A stretch of 64,000 nucleotides of DNA from Epichloe hybrida (taxonomy: Eukaryota; Ascomycota; Sordariomycetes; Hypocreales; Clavicipitaceae), in contig JAFEKR010000047.1 in assembly GCA_019022495.1 (NCBI GenBank), positions 62,001 through 126,000 on the forward strand, in the 5' to 3' direction. A program made the position numbers and the translations under genes. How positions within the stretch are numbered: position 1 is the first letter of the stretch; every line of letters starts with the position of its first letter. This document shows positions 48,044 through 58,724 of this stretch, in pieces. The notes beneath the pieces are model-generated. The model did no database searches. It was not told where the DNA came from and saw only the letters and a list, made by a program, of their open reading frames with translations.

Positions 48044-50389
48044 ATGCGGGCAACATCAATCGCAAAGGCAGCAACGGCCTTTTTGCCTCTCTGCGCCCAG
48101 CTTGGCCTCGCCGTTGAACCGCCCCGAAAGCCTCACCAGCCCACGGGCAACGGGGCTCGACTCCTCTCCTACAATGAGACCACCCCGTCTGCCACGATTC
48201 GCCCCTCTACTATACGCGTTCGGTGGTCAGGCACGGGCGGCGATGGGCAGTACATGACCAGCAACAACAGGTCCGACCTTGTCCTGGTCGATGTCGCGTC
48301 TGGCAAGGAAACCGTCTTCTGGTCCGCAGACAAGCAGCTCAATGACGCGAGAGATTTCTGGGTCCGTCACGATCAGCAGGCCATCCTGGTTGCCACAAAC
48401 GCAACTAAGCTGTACCGTCACTCCTACTCCTCAGACTATTTCACCATTGACGTGGAGACGGGCAACAGCCATGCCCTGGTGCCGGATCAAGTCGGCGATG
48501 TTCAGTATGCATGCATGGCGCCAACCGGCGAATCAATTGCCTTTGTCCGAGCCAACAACGTGTTTCTACGAGACGCCGACGGCACGGTCCATCAGATTAC
48601 CAGCAATGGAGGCCCTGACATGTTCAACGGCGTGCCAGACTGGGTGTATGAAGAGGAGGTTCTCGGCGACCGATCTGCACTGTGGTTCTCTCCCGACGCC
48701 AAGTACGTCGCCTTTCTGAGCTTCAACGAAACAGGCGTCGGAACCTTCACCGTCCCGTACTACATGGCCGACCAGAAGTTTGCGCCGTCCTACCCCAGAG
48801 AGCTGGAGCTGCGATATCCCAAGGTCGGGACCACGAACCCCACCGTTGAGCTCAACATTCTCAACGTCGAAACGAGAAAAGTGGCCAGCGTGCCCATCGA
48901 TGCATTCGCCAACGACGACACCATCGTCGGAGAAGTCAAGTGGATGACGGACAGCCACGCGGCGCTCATCTATCGAGTCTTCAACCGCGTCCAAGACCAG
49001 GACAGGCACGTCGTCGTCCACCCCGAGACCCTGGTCAGCAAGACTGTACGAAAACGCGACGGAAGCGATGGGTGGCTGGAGAACTCGATGGCCAGCTCAT
49101 ACGTGGGCGAGCTGCAGAACGCGTCCAACAAGACGTACTATGTCGACTTGTCGGATGAGTCGGGATGGATGCACATCTATCTGCATTCTCTTGACGGGGG
49201 ACAACAGCCCGTGCAACTGACCTTTGGCGAGTGGGAAGTCGCCTCGATTCTGCACGTCGATGCCGTCCGCAAACTCATCTACTTCAAGTCCACGACGCAC
49301 CACAGCACCGAACGCCACATCTACAGTGTTTCGTACGAAACTCGAGAAATCCAGCCGCTTGTAGATGACAAGGTCCCTGCGGTCTGGGATGCATCCTTTT
49401 CTCCAGAGGGGGGCTACTATATCCTCACCTATGCCGGCCCGGACATTCCTTACCAGGAGGTGTACGCCGCCAACAGCACCGCCAAGCCCATCCGCACCCT
49501 GACTTCAAATGCCGAGCTGTACAGGAAGATCGAGGAATACAACCTTCCCAACACCACCTACTTTGAGCTGAGGCACCCGGACGGCTTCACCTTGAACGCC
49601 ATGCAGCAGCTACCTCCCAATTTCGATCCTTTGAAGAAGTACCCATGCCTGTTTACTCCCTATGGCGGCCCGAACTCTCAGCAGGTCACCAAGGAATTCC
49701 AACCATACGGCTGGAAGGCCTACATCTCGTCGGAGCCAGAACTTGAATATGTCGTGTACACCATTGACAACCGCGGCACAGGCTACAAAGGCCGCAAGTT
49801 CCGATCTTCGGTCGCGAAACACCTGGGCGATCTCGAGGCCAAGGACCAGATCTGGGCCGCGCAGGAACTGCTGAAGCAAAACGCTTTCCTCGACGCCCGG
49901 AAAATCGGTATATGGGGCTGGTCATACGGCGGCTACCTGGCCGCCAAGGTGATCGAAGCCGACTCGGGCGTCTTCACATTGGGACTGAGCACCGCTCCCG
50001 TGTCGGACTGGCGGTTCTACGACTCTGTATACACGGAGCGGTACATGAAGACGCCGGCCACAAACGCGGCAGGCTACAACAAGACTGCCGTGCGGAACAC
50101 GGGCGGATTCAACCATGTCGCTGGCGTGTTTGCGCTGATGCACGGCACGGGCGACGACAACGTGCACTATCAGAACGGGGCCGTACTGGCCGACTTGCTG
50201 GTTGCGGGGGGCGTGTCGCCCGAGAAGTTCAAGATGATGGCGTTTACGGACAGTGACCACGGAATCCGCTTCCATGGCGCCAGCGCGTTCATCTACAAAT
50301 TCCTGACGGCCAGGCTTTGGGATGAAGTGCAGCGGCAGGAGAAGATGCTGGTGCATCAGTGGAGTCGGAAACACGTGGTGGGTGTTTAA
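48044..50389 (+). CDS. dpp4: Secreted dipeptidyl peptidase IV (S9B serine protease)
   Basis: Removes X-Pro or X-Ala dipeptides from peptide N-termini, normally in the secreted protease set of the fungus. Intronless, 781 residues. Seen: an N-terminal secretion signal of about 23 residues (MRATSIAKAATAFLPLCAQL), a beta-propeller half with the DWVYEEEVL motif that holds the substrate N-terminus, and a C-terminal alpha/beta hydrolase half. The triad is Ser627 in GWSYGGY, Asp704 in HGTGDDNVH and His739 in DSDHGI. Several NxT/NxS sequons suggest glycosylation. No membrane helix follows the signal, so it is the secreted form rather than the vacuolar Dap2 type. Confidence 0.96.
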   Translation: MRATSIAKAATAFLPLCAQLGLAVEPPRKPHQPTGNGARLLSYNETTPSATIRPSTIRVRWSGTGGDGQYMTSNNRSDLVLVDVASGKETVFWSADKQLNDARDFWVRHDQQAILVATNATKLYRHSYSSDYFTIDVETGNSHALVPDQVGDVQYACMAPTGESIAFVRANNVFLRDADGTVHQITSNGGPDMFNGVPDWVYEEEVLGDRSALWFSPDAKYVAFLSFNETGVGTFTVPYYMADQKFAPSYPRELELRYPKVGTTNPTVELNILNVETRKVASVPIDAFANDDTIVGEVKWMTDSHAALIYRVFNRVQDQDRHVVVHPETLVSKTVRKRDGSDGWLENSMASSYVGELQNASNKTYYVDLSDESGWMHIYLHSLDGGQQPVQLTFGEWEVASILHVDAVRKLIYFKSTTHHSTERHIYSVSYETREIQPLVDDKVPAVWDASFSPEGGYYILTYAGPDIPYQEVYAANSTAKPIRTLTSNAELYRKIEEYNLPNTTYFELRHPDGFTLNAMQQLPPNFDPLKKYPCLFTPYGGPNSQQVTKEFQPYGWKAYISSEPELEYVVYTIDNRGTGYKGRKFRSSVAKHLGDLEAKDQIWAAQELLKQNAFLDARKIGIWGWSYGGYLAAKVIEADSGVFTLGLSTAPVSDWRFYDSVYTERYMKTPATNAAGYNKTAVRNTGGFNHVAGVFALMHGTGDDNVHYQNGAVLADLLVAGGVSPEKFKMMAFTDSDHGIRFHGASAFIYKFLTARLWDEVQRQEKMLVHQWSRKHVVGV

Positions 50390-50792
50390 CACCCCAGGGA
50401 CTCTTCCATTTCTGTTACATATTTCACTCCCGTTCGGCGGATTTTCGATAGATGATGATGATGAATATTGCAAGTGGGTAATCCGTATTATTTTTCCTTT
50501 ATCTCTCTTTAAAGGTGGTACCAAAAGTTGGTGGGTTGAAGGATGCTCTTATTCCACTGTCTACGGATCCGTACGGAGTAGCTACCCACATGTCCATGTA
50601 ACTACTACCCATTATTACGTAAGCCATTTTCCACCTTATCAGACCTGTCTTGTTTTTCTCCACATCGTTTCCACTTTTCCAGCTGCAGAGCGTCTGCGCC
50701 CGCCCCACTCCCAGACGCCCCACTTTCAGACTGACTGACTTGCTGCCAGCTGCATGAAGCTTTGCTTCTTCTCCCTCAACGCCAAAACCGCC
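50390..50792. other. Intergenic region dpp4 / cwf19
   Basis: About 400 bp. One TACGGAGTA motif at 50,572-50,580. Contains the cwf19 promoter; an in-frame ATG at 50,754 is discussed with that gene. Confidence 0.6.
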
Positions 50793-52916
50793 ATGGACGG
50801 TCTCGACGAATTTGAAAAGACGCTGGCGGCGGAAAAGGCAGAGCGCGAGAAGACCCAGGGCCGCGAGGAGCGCCGTCAGTGCAAGCACAAGCACAAGCAC
50901 AAGCACAAGCACAAGCACCACCACCAAGATGATGGCAAAGACAGGGAGGACAGACATGGTGGCCGCCGGCATCAAGACGACGATGGCCACAGACACAAAC
51001 GGAGCCGGCACTCACGCGAGGGCGGCGACGACGAGCATCGACCAAGCCGCAGATACCACGACCACCTAGACAGGAACAGCGCACGGCGGCACCACCCTGA
51101 CGCCCCCGTACGCGATGCCTGGATGACGGTGCCGTCCGCCCTCGAGGTCGAGCATGTCCGCCGCCTGGAGCGCAAGGCTGAGCCGCCGCCCGCTCAAGAA
51201 CCCAAGCGAGTGATTCACGCGCGCGAACTGAACCAGGCGCATCTCCAGAACCTCAACGACGGGGTCCCCTCGCCCTCGCCCCCGCGACCAGAATCGCCAC
51301 CACCGAGCATCGAGCGGAAAGTAGACTATGTGTTCGGAGACTCGGGGTCCTCGTGGCGGATGACCAAGCTCCGCGGGGTGTATACGACCGCCGAGAGCAG
51401 CGGCCGGGCCGTCGAGGAAGTCGCCGCAGAGCGCTACGGCAGCCTGCGGGAGTTTGATGTTGCGCGCGAGGAAAAAGAGGAGATGGAGCGTCGCGTCATC
51501 TACGGATCGGGATACAAGGAGAAGGAGATTCCAACGGGCCATCTGTACCTCGCCCGAGAGCAGCAGCAGCAGCAGCAACGGCAGCAACGGCAGCAACGGC
51601 AGCAACAGCAGCAACAAGACCAGTCCAGCCCGCGCCTCGAGCCAGGCCCGTCATCACCCGTCATCATCCCCGAAGAGCCAGCCCACGCAGCGGCCATGGA
51701 CCAAACACGGCTCAACCGACTGCGCGCGCAAATGATGAGGGCCAAGCTGCGCCGGGCGCCCAACGCACCACGGCTCGAACAAGAGTACGACCGCGCCGCC
51801 TCGTCGTCCCTCGCGTCATCCTCGTCCCACGCGCCCCCCCAGGCCGTCGTTCTCGGCATCATGGACAACCCCCAATTGGCGGGCCCCCGAGGCGAGGCCC
51901 AGCCCGTCAACACCAGGCGCGGCCGCGAAAGAGGACTCGTCCAAGAGAACACCGACATGTCCCTCCAGGACATGGTCCGCGAGGAGCGCCGCACCAAGCG
52001 TGCCCCCGGCGGAGAAGGGCTCCGCCTCGCCGAGCGAATCGCCAAGGACGGCCAATACGACAACGACCTGGACTACATGGACGAGAACGCAGAGAAGCTC
52101 GCCAAGAGAGTGCACAGGAGCGACATCAGCCTCAAGAACACGGCCGTCTCGGACCTCCAGAGGATGGGCCGCATCCTCGACGCCTGCCCCCTCTGCCACC
52201 ACGAGGACACGCGCCGTCCGCCGGCCGCGCCCGTCGTCGCCCTCGCCACCCGCGTCTTCCTCACCCTCCCGCCGCGGCCCGAGATCAGCCCCGGCGGGGC
52301 CGTCATCGCGCCCGTCTCCCACAGGGTGAACCTGCTCGAGTGCGACGACGACGAGTGGGAGGAGATGCGCAACTTCATGAAGGCCCTCACGCGCATGTAC
52401 CACGAGCAGGGCCGCGACGTCGTCTTCTACGAAAACGCCGCGCGTCCGCGCCGCCGCCAGCACGCCGCCATGGTGGCGGTCCCGATCCCCTACGAGCAGG
52501 GGGCCGTGGCGCCGGCCTTCTTCAAGGAGGCCTTCCTTTCTGCCGACGACGAGTGGGCGCAGCACGCCAAGGTCATCGACACGGCGGCCGCGGCCACGGC
52601 CGGCGGCATGGGCAGGACGGCCTTCCGGAGGAGCATAGCGAGGGAGGCGCCGTACTTCCACGCCTGGTTCTCGCTCGACGGGGGGCTGGGCCACGTGGTG
52701 GAGAATGAGCGTCGCTGGCCGACGGGCGACTTGTTCGCGAGGGAGGTGCTGGGCGGCATCGTGGGCGCCGAGCCAGCTGTTGTGAAGAAGCAGGGGAGGT
52801 GGCGGGCCGGTAACGGCGACGGTGACGGTGGCGGTGGGGATGACGCGAGAGTGGAAGCGTGGAAGAAGGGATGGAGAAAGTTTGACTGGACGAGGGTCCT
52901 GGAGGAGTCTCGATGA
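50793..52916 (+). CDS. cwf19: CWF19-like pre-mRNA splicing / lariat factor
   Basis: Cwf19 proteins associate with the late spliceosome and intron-lariat turnover in the nucleus. One exon, 707 residues from MDGLDEFEKTLAAEKAEREK, the usual family start; an ATG 13 codons upstream (50,754) is in frame but looks like leader. Then come a His-Lys repeat (HKHKHKHKHKHKHHH), an Arg/His/Asp-rich part and a Gln-rich run (about 265-285). The CwfJ_C_1 domain opens with CPLCHHED and the C-terminal CwfJ_C_2 region follows with APYFHAWFSLDGGLGHVVE. The first half is low-complexity as in homologues. No introns. The His-Lys and Gln runs are encoded by clean triplet/hexamer repeats, so their length may vary between strains. 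Confidence 0.95.
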   Translation: MDGLDEFEKTLAAEKAEREKTQGREERRQCKHKHKHKHKHKHHHQDDGKDREDRHGGRRHQDDDGHRHKRSRHSREGGDDEHRPSRRYHDHLDRNSARRHHPDAPVRDAWMTVPSALEVEHVRRLERKAEPPPAQEPKRVIHARELNQAHLQNLNDGVPSPSPPRPESPPPSIERKVDYVFGDSGSSWRMTKLRGVYTTAESSGRAVEEVAAERYGSLREFDVAREEKEEMERRVIYGSGYKEKEIPTGHLYLAREQQQQQQRQQRQQRQQQQQQDQSSPRLEPGPSSPVIIPEEPAHAAAMDQTRLNRLRAQMMRAKLRRAPNAPRLEQEYDRAASSSLASSSSHAPPQAVVLGIMDNPQLAGPRGEAQPVNTRRGRERGLVQENTDMSLQDMVREERRTKRAPGGEGLRLAERIAKDGQYDNDLDYMDENAEKLAKRVHRSDISLKNTAVSDLQRMGRILDACPLCHHEDTRRPPAAPVVALATRVFLTLPPRPEISPGGAVIAPVSHRVNLLECDDDEWEEMRNFMKALTRMYHEQGRDVVFYENAARPRRRQHAAMVAVPIPYEQGAVAPAFFKEAFLSADDEWAQHAKVIDTAAAATAGGMGRTAFRRSIAREAPYFHAWFSLDGGLGHVVENERRWPTGDLFAREVLGGIVGAEPAVVKKQGRWRAGNGDGDGGGGDDARVEAWKKGWRKFDWTRVLEESR

Positions 52917-53482
52917 CGGGAAACCATGTAGCGTGTTACTTGATGCTCGACGTGCCTTATATACAGTGTGTATATAACAGACGTCTTTGAGAAAGTGCCT
53001 CTTCCACGAAGCACGCAGTATTGACGGGTCAGTCCCGTCAGTCACGTCTCTGGACGTGCTCAGTCCCGCGGGGTCCTGCCACTAATGTACAGACGCTATG
53101 CTTACTACCTAGTAGGCTAGGCTAACTTGGCTACTTTAACTAGTATATTAGAGGTTTTATAAGCTTACTATTATACTTATCCAAGTAGCATATTAGAGGT
53201 TTTATATGCTTACTATTATACTTATTTCAAGTAGTATATTAGAGGTTTAATAAGCTTATTACTACACTACTTAAAAGTGGCCAAGTTAGCCTATCCTTAG
53301 GTAGTAGGCACCTGATAATACCGGGGTATCTCTGTATTTTGTGCGAAACGAAATTATTACAACGCAAGACACCAAGAACCCGTTGAAAGGTGAATGATGA
53401 AAAGGAAATCGCCAATGCTGCTTTGTTTACTTTGCTTGTTCCAACGTATTATTGTATTGTCCAAGGAGGTGGGGAAAAACCT
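52917..53482. other. Intergenic region with an inverted-repeat element
   Basis: Convergent region between cwf19 and the hydrolase gene. Its main content is the small element at 53,099-53,310; no gene. Confidence 0.7.
53099..53310. mobile_element. 212-bp MITE-like element with three internal repeats
   Basis: Ends form imperfect inverted repeats of about 40 bp: TGCTTACTACCTAGTAGGC at the left and, read backwards, TGCCTACTACCTAAGGATAGG at the right. Both run on into GGCTAACTTGG and a C-A-CTTT stretch. Between them a unit of 45-46 bp containing TATTAGAGGTTTTAT occurs three times (starts about 53,146, 53,191 and 53,237). AT-rich against a GC-rich background, non-coding. No clear target duplication was found, so the class is open. 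Confidence 0.8.
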
Positions 53483-56373
53483 TCATGCCCGCCCGACTGT
53501 GCCCCTTCGCCCCCTTTCGCGATCCTTGCGTCCATCGGCACCCGTTAGGCGCATCCAGTCCTCCCACTCCTTGCTCATTTCCATGAGCACTGAGCCCATG
53601 ACTGTTGCGCTTGCCATCAAGCCGTGGCCTTCGCCCTCCAGGACGCGCACCTCGCACCGTCTCATGGTTTTGCCGAGCCACTTGACGTTCTCGACGGGCA
53701 CCCGCGTGTCTCTGCTGCCGTGGTGGATCACCACCGGACGAGTGATGTCGACGTAGCGGAACCCGATTGTATGCCTTCGCTCGAGACATACCAGGAGGTC
53801 GACGGCCGGGTTCGCCCCCGTGGTGGCCGATTCCCAGATGGCGTGGGTGAGCCGCATGTCGTACGTCGCTTGGCGTTCCCTGTCGACCATGGCATCAACC
53901 ACGGGCTCTGACGCGGTCGAGTGTCTGTCGGTGATGCCATTGCCGCCAATGGGCTGCATCTGGTCCACGTCTTCGCTCGTGCTGGGCGGCTCCAGACCCG
54001 GCTCGCTGTGTTGAGAATCCTCCCGCGCCTTCTTCTGTGCTGTATTGTTTCCACCGTGCTCATTGTCGTGCACGGGATTGGTGTTGCGGTTGCCAGCACT
54101 GGTCCCGTCCTTGCCATGCGTGTTTGATTTGCGTTTTGTGCGCCTCGGGTTTTTGGGCAAAGAACTCGTGATGGAGCTGCTCGTCGCCGTCATAAAACTG
54201 CTGTTGGCGGCCTTGAGAAGAGGCGTTGGCAAGGCTCTCAGGATCTTTTGCGATGTGGGAATGGCGTTCGTCGGTGGCAGCATCTGAGACCCTCCAAAGA
54301 CGTTCATCTGGGATGGGGGAATCCAAGGTGCCAAAAGGTGAATCCGGCCTCTGATGTGTTGGGGCATGCGCAGGGCCGTTGCAAGAGCATATATGGCACC
54401 AGCTGAGTGAGCGAGAATGGAGAATTTGGTTATTTTGAGGGCCTGGCAGATGGCATAAACGTCGTCTGGGGTTCAATTAGCATGCAGGTCTCTTACTTTC
54501 TTTTCCTTCTTATTTTCTTCTTCTCTTCTTGCTTACTTTCTTCGAAGAAAAAAATTTTTACCACATCAGACGAAAACAGAAAGGGGGAAAAGAAAAAAAA
54601 AATCAACTTACCCGGCCAACTCAGCGGAGTTGTTGCACCATCAGCATATGACTCACTGTCACCGACACCAGGTCGGTCAGGGGTGATGAGACGGAGCTTT
54701 AGTGTCAGGGCCAGTTCGTCGTAAAAGGCCGTTATATATCTTGTCAAGCCCATCCCGACGCAGCAAAAGACGGCCGATCCGTTGGCATCGCCCACCTCGG
54801 AGAAAGAAATTACGCGTCCACCCTGCGGGTGCCGAATCTTTTGCGACAGACGTGGTGAGCAAAGATACGACTCGACGGCATCGTCGACCGAGTCCGCAGA
54901 GGCTGGTCGCTCGTAGCCGGCAGGGTAAACGTTCAGAGATTGCGAGGGGTCTGGCGAGGCATTGAGGCTAGCTCTCGGTTCACTCCGGGGACTCAACTGT
55001 CCGGACAATCGCTTCAAACGGGAACTGCTTCGCTTGAGCCCCGACGGCTCCCTCGGACCGGGACTGAGGCGCCCTGAAAATCGACCGTTGCTGCGATCGG
55101 CCTTCTCGTCGCCACGTCGTCGTTGAGCTACAGCTGGGAAGGGAGCCGCTCCTTCGTCAGCGTCCGTGGTTGACCTGATGTCGATGGAGTCAAAAGTTGG
55201 GTGTGCCACTCTTGATGCCGAAACGGGAGACGCAGGAAACTCGTCCGGTCCCAGCAAGAACGACTTGCCATGCACCGCCGTGTCGGCGGAGCCTGTCCGC
55301 TTATGCTGCTGCTGCTGCTGCTGTCGGGCTGCAGGCACATCTCGTTGACCACGAGCTTGCTCTTCCGCCTCGAAAATGACTTGTCCGACGGGAGTGTCAC
55401 CGTTTCGTTTCGACGACCGACGACCGCTCGATCGCTTCTGCTGCGTCCGTGGCCTTCTCAAGCTCGAGTCTCGCGTAGGAACTGGCTGAGAAATTCCGTA
55501 CATGGTCTTTTCCTTGACTGCCGGGTTATCACTGTGCGAGCCTGGCTCTTCGCTGATGGCAATTTCGGCCAGAAAAGGATCCGGTTTACCGTCATGATTC
55601 ATGCTGCCAGATGCTCCCGCCGCCGCGCCGTCTATACTACCCGTTCGTCCCGGCGGTCGCTTTCGCTCAAACTCTCGTTCTCGAAGTCGCTCCTTGGAGC
55701 TCATGTACATGAGTGCCTTTGTGGTCCGGCCGGTCGTCCTCTTGCCCCAGCTGTCATGTGCTCGGTGCTGTGACAGCTCTGTAGTCGGTCCGCCAGCAGC
55801 ACCGCGCTCTATGGACAAGTTGCCGATGCTGTGCGTGTCGTCATTCTTGGAGGTAGTGGAACCAGGTGATGATGGGCGGGATGTGATGCTGCCACTGCTG
55901 CGGATCAAGTTTCGGAAGCCAGATCCACCGCTATCACGACTGGGACTGCGGGCTTTGGGGCTCTTTGCACCGGTCAAGGGCGAATATCCACTCGTTGGCT
56001 TGGAGGTGCGAATTGTAGGCGGGCTCGCAGCGAATTTATCAAGGGACGTCGGGGGATTTGCGGTATCCTGGAGGTCAGACCGGGCGTAGGCGCCGTAATC
56101 GACTCCAAAACTCCCAGACGAGGGGCTCGACGGGCTCGGCAGACCAAAGTTGACGGCGGCAGGCTGTGACTCGAAGTGATTGTTGGCGGGCTGGGAGATG
56201 GCACTCAGGCTGGTGATGAGGTTGGATATGACCTCGGGGGAGGCGGGAGGGATGCTAGCGGGTTTCGTTCCCTGCGGCGACCTTTGGCGAGAGCTGCGAG
56301 CGACGTGGAAGTGGTGACGGGTCGGGATGGGGGGCGCGTCTCGGTCGGGAGAGCCCGCATGTCTGAGATCCAT
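53483..56373 (-). CDS. Large alpha/beta hydrolase with disordered N-terminus
   Basis: Predicted serine hydrolase; substrate unknown. Exons 56373-54612 and 54465-53483 join in frame (GTAAGT donor, CCCAG acceptor) to 914 residues. About the first 500 residues are Ser/Pro/Arg-rich and probably disordered. The hydrolase core begins near 510 (RVISFSEVGD) with RLITPDRPGVGDS. The nucleophile is Ser608 in LAHSAGA, the acid probably Asp840 in HHGSRDTRVP, and the His probably His868 in EGEGHG. Between nucleophile and acid lies a long, polar, Asn/Thr-rich insert of about 150 residues. The long N-tail suggests regulation or scaffolding. A Gln run (QQQQQQ) is near the middle. The intron carries T- and A-rich tracts. 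Confidence 0.9.
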
Positions 56374-57277
56374 TGTTGGAGTATCAGTGCCAAGTGGTAA
56401 TATGCGGTGTGGTGGATATTATGCAGACGAGTCTACGGAGTACTCCGTAGCAAGTTGGTGAGGAGGAACCGGGAGCAAAGGAGTCTGGTACGGAGTAATC
56501 CGTATTACTCGGTGCAACCACGAGACACGAGTCACGATGCCTGGCAAAGTGGTCGACGCTTGTTGGCTCCTTTGTCCGTATCCGCGTCCCCTTGCGTCGC
56601 CTGCGTCGCTGGATGTTTGGGATTCTGGTGAGAAGGTGATGCTCGAATGCAGAAGTGGGCTGATGAGTCGAGTCAAAAGGGGGTTCCTCTCCCCTGTGCG
56701 CGTTGTGTGGAGTCTGGTGGGCTGTAGCTGTGGCTGTGGCTGTGGCTGTGGCTGTAGCTGCGGCTATGGCTATGGCTGCGGCTATGGCTTATCTAAAGTG
56801 GAGAACAGTTTCGGTCACGGATAGAGGCAGCGGTTTTTGCTTGGACTGTTCAATCAATTGCAAGCAATATTCTGCTTCTGCTTTTGTCTCCTTTTTTTTT
56901 GTCTTTTTCTTTTTTTTCTTGTGATTACTTATACTCGACTCGTCGTCCGTCAGGGGGGTACTCCGTATGTACATAATAGTGATTCCTCATATTAAGGCCC
57001 TGTCCCTGTGGCGCGACATCCGCTTGACCCACTCGGGTACGTGCTCTTGGCGTCCAGGGTGGATATAACAAGAGGGGGGTGAGAGGTGAGAGGAAGGAGA
57101 GGAGAGGGAACATGACGGACGCCAGGCCAGACCTCAACCCGCCATGACGCACCAACCATTTGCGACCCAGCTCTCTCACGGTCTCTCACGATATCTCACG
57201 ATAACCTCAACTGCAGCACATCAACATCAACATCGGCCACATCAACCGCAGCAAGCGCGCTGCACCCGCCCCTGGCC
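56374..57277. promoter_or_regulatory. Divergent intergenic region rich in TACGGAGTA
   Basis: About 900 bp between diverging starts. Four exact 9-mers: 56,434-56,442 and 56,441-56,449 (fused as a palindrome TACGGAGTACTCCGTA), 56,489-56,497 and 56,959-56,967. A (TGTGGC/TATGGC)n tract lies at about 56,721-56,789, and T runs near 56,890-56,920. Confidence 0.6.
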
Positions 57278-58273
57278 ATGATTGACGTCCTCCTCTCGAT
57301 ACCCATCCTGTCCTACGTCTTCTTCCCCACCACGGGCGCCTCCGTGTCCACGTCGGTCAACATCATCTTCTTCTACATGACGTGGTCCAGCCTCGTCTTC
57401 TCCCACCACCCGCTCGAGATCCACCTGTCCGGCCTGCTCGTCCTCCGCGTCATCTTCTGGCTCATCCCCTCGCTCGTCTCCCTCGCCTTCGACGTCGGCG
57501 TGCCCAGCCTCGCCGCGGGCCTCAAGCACGGCGGCCGGTCCTCCCTGCCGCCGCGCGACGCCCGCAAGCTGGGCGGGCTCCTCGGCCTGGCCATGCTCAA
57601 CGTCCTCCTGTGGATGGCCGCGGAGGCGGCCCTCGGCATGGCGTACACGCTCGTCTTCAAGAGGCACCTGTTCAGGATGAGCACGACGCTCCCTCTCCCG
57701 TGGACCGTCACGAAGCACTGCGGCTTCATCCTGGCGTCGCGCGAGGTGCTGCAGTACCACGTCCACCGCCGGCTGCTCCACGGGAACTCTTCCGGCGTCG
57801 TCGCCAGGAAGCACATGGCCTACGCCCACGCTGCCCCGGGAGCACCGTGCAGCTTGCGGGTGTTCGCCGACCACCCCCTTGCGCTGTTCCTTCATCGGTT
57901 CCTGCCTGTTTTCCTGCCGTCGGTCCTGATCCGGACTCACATGCTCACGTACTTCCTCGTCACCATCATCACCACGGTTGAGGAGACGCTCGCCATGTCC
58001 GGGTACACGTTCATTCCTGGAATCGTCATGAGCGGCATCACGGCCCGGACCGCGATTCACTATGCAGGCAAGGGGTCTTCCAACTACGGTGCAGTGGGTG
58101 TTATGGACTGGGTCCACGGTACCAGCAAGGGGCGCCATGTATTGGAGGACGTCAAGAAGGAGGCCGACGAGCACAGTGTGCCAGAGAGGTCTGCGAGGAA
58201 GGTGGGTGCGGGGAGCAATGCCGTCAAAGATGGTATGGGTTCCTTGAAGAAGCGAGTCAAGTCGAGCAAATAG
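57278..58273 (+). CDS. Fatty acid hydroxylase / sterol desaturase family membrane protein
   Basis: Predicted di-iron membrane oxygenase of the ER; substrate unknown. One exon, 331 residues. Seen: an N-terminal membrane part, His161-x-His163-x4-His168 in REVLQYHVHRRLLH, then His179 and His184 in KHMAYAHA, and His199 and His206 in FADHPLALFLHRF. The C-terminal block is HMLTYFL, then VEETLAMSGYTFIPG and GVMDWVHGTSKG. These match the fungal fatty-acid-hydroxylase superfamily layout, though spacing around the first cluster is looser than the textbook HxxHH. The final 40 residues are charged (Lys/Glu) and likely cytosolic. Confidence 0.85.
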   Translation: MIDVLLSIPILSYVFFPTTGASVSTSVNIIFFYMTWSSLVFSHHPLEIHLSGLLVLRVIFWLIPSLVSLAFDVGVPSLAAGLKHGGRSSLPPRDARKLGGLLGLAMLNVLLWMAAEAALGMAYTLVFKRHLFRMSTTLPLPWTVTKHCGFILASREVLQYHVHRRLLHGNSSGVVARKHMAYAHAAPGAPCSLRVFADHPLALFLHRFLPVFLPSVLIRTHMLTYFLVTIITTVEETLAMSGYTFIPGIVMSGITARTAIHYAGKGSSNYGAVGVMDWVHGTSKGRHVLEDVKKEADEHSVPERSARKVGAGSNAVKDGMGSLKKRVKSSK

Positions 58274-58724
58274 TTGTTGCAGGGCGAGGTGAAGATTTGC
58301 AAATGGGTTGGATACATAAGATGATGACTTTTTTTTTTTTTTTTTTTTTTTTTTTCTTATATAAGATACCCAGCCAGAGTCAGTCAGTTATAATTATGGT
58401 TAATGTACTCCGCCGTATGGACTATATATATACGCTCTACTTCTAAAATCCTTCTTACGGAGTATACTCCAGGTAATAATGCTTCTTATACTCCAGGTCA
58501 TAATAATGCTCATACTCCCCCCCTTCCTCATGGTCTACGATTATGTTTCCGAGATGGAAACCCCTCCCCCCCCCCTGTTCTGAATATCCATCGCAATGCA
58601 AGCAAGCATCTACGCCACATATCCAAGCGTAAACGCCACCCATAGTCCGTAGATGGGACGGCAAATTGAACAATAAAGATGGAGAAATGCGCAAAAAGGG
58701 GCAACCCAGCCATCACCGTCACCG
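58274..58724. other. Convergent intergenic region
   Basis: Contains a 27-base T run (58,329-58,355), a TACGGAGTA motif at 58,456-58,464 and several CTCCAGGTAATAATG-like copies at 58,466-58,510. No gene. Confidence 0.6.

Noticed and set aside
51816..53045. Minus-strand frame of 409 codons
   Set aside because: Antisense shadow of the GC-rich cwf19 coding region.
57242..58174. Minus-strand frame of 310 codons
   Set aside because: Antisense of the fatty-acid-hydroxylase gene; charged low-complexity translation typical of GC-rich shadows.
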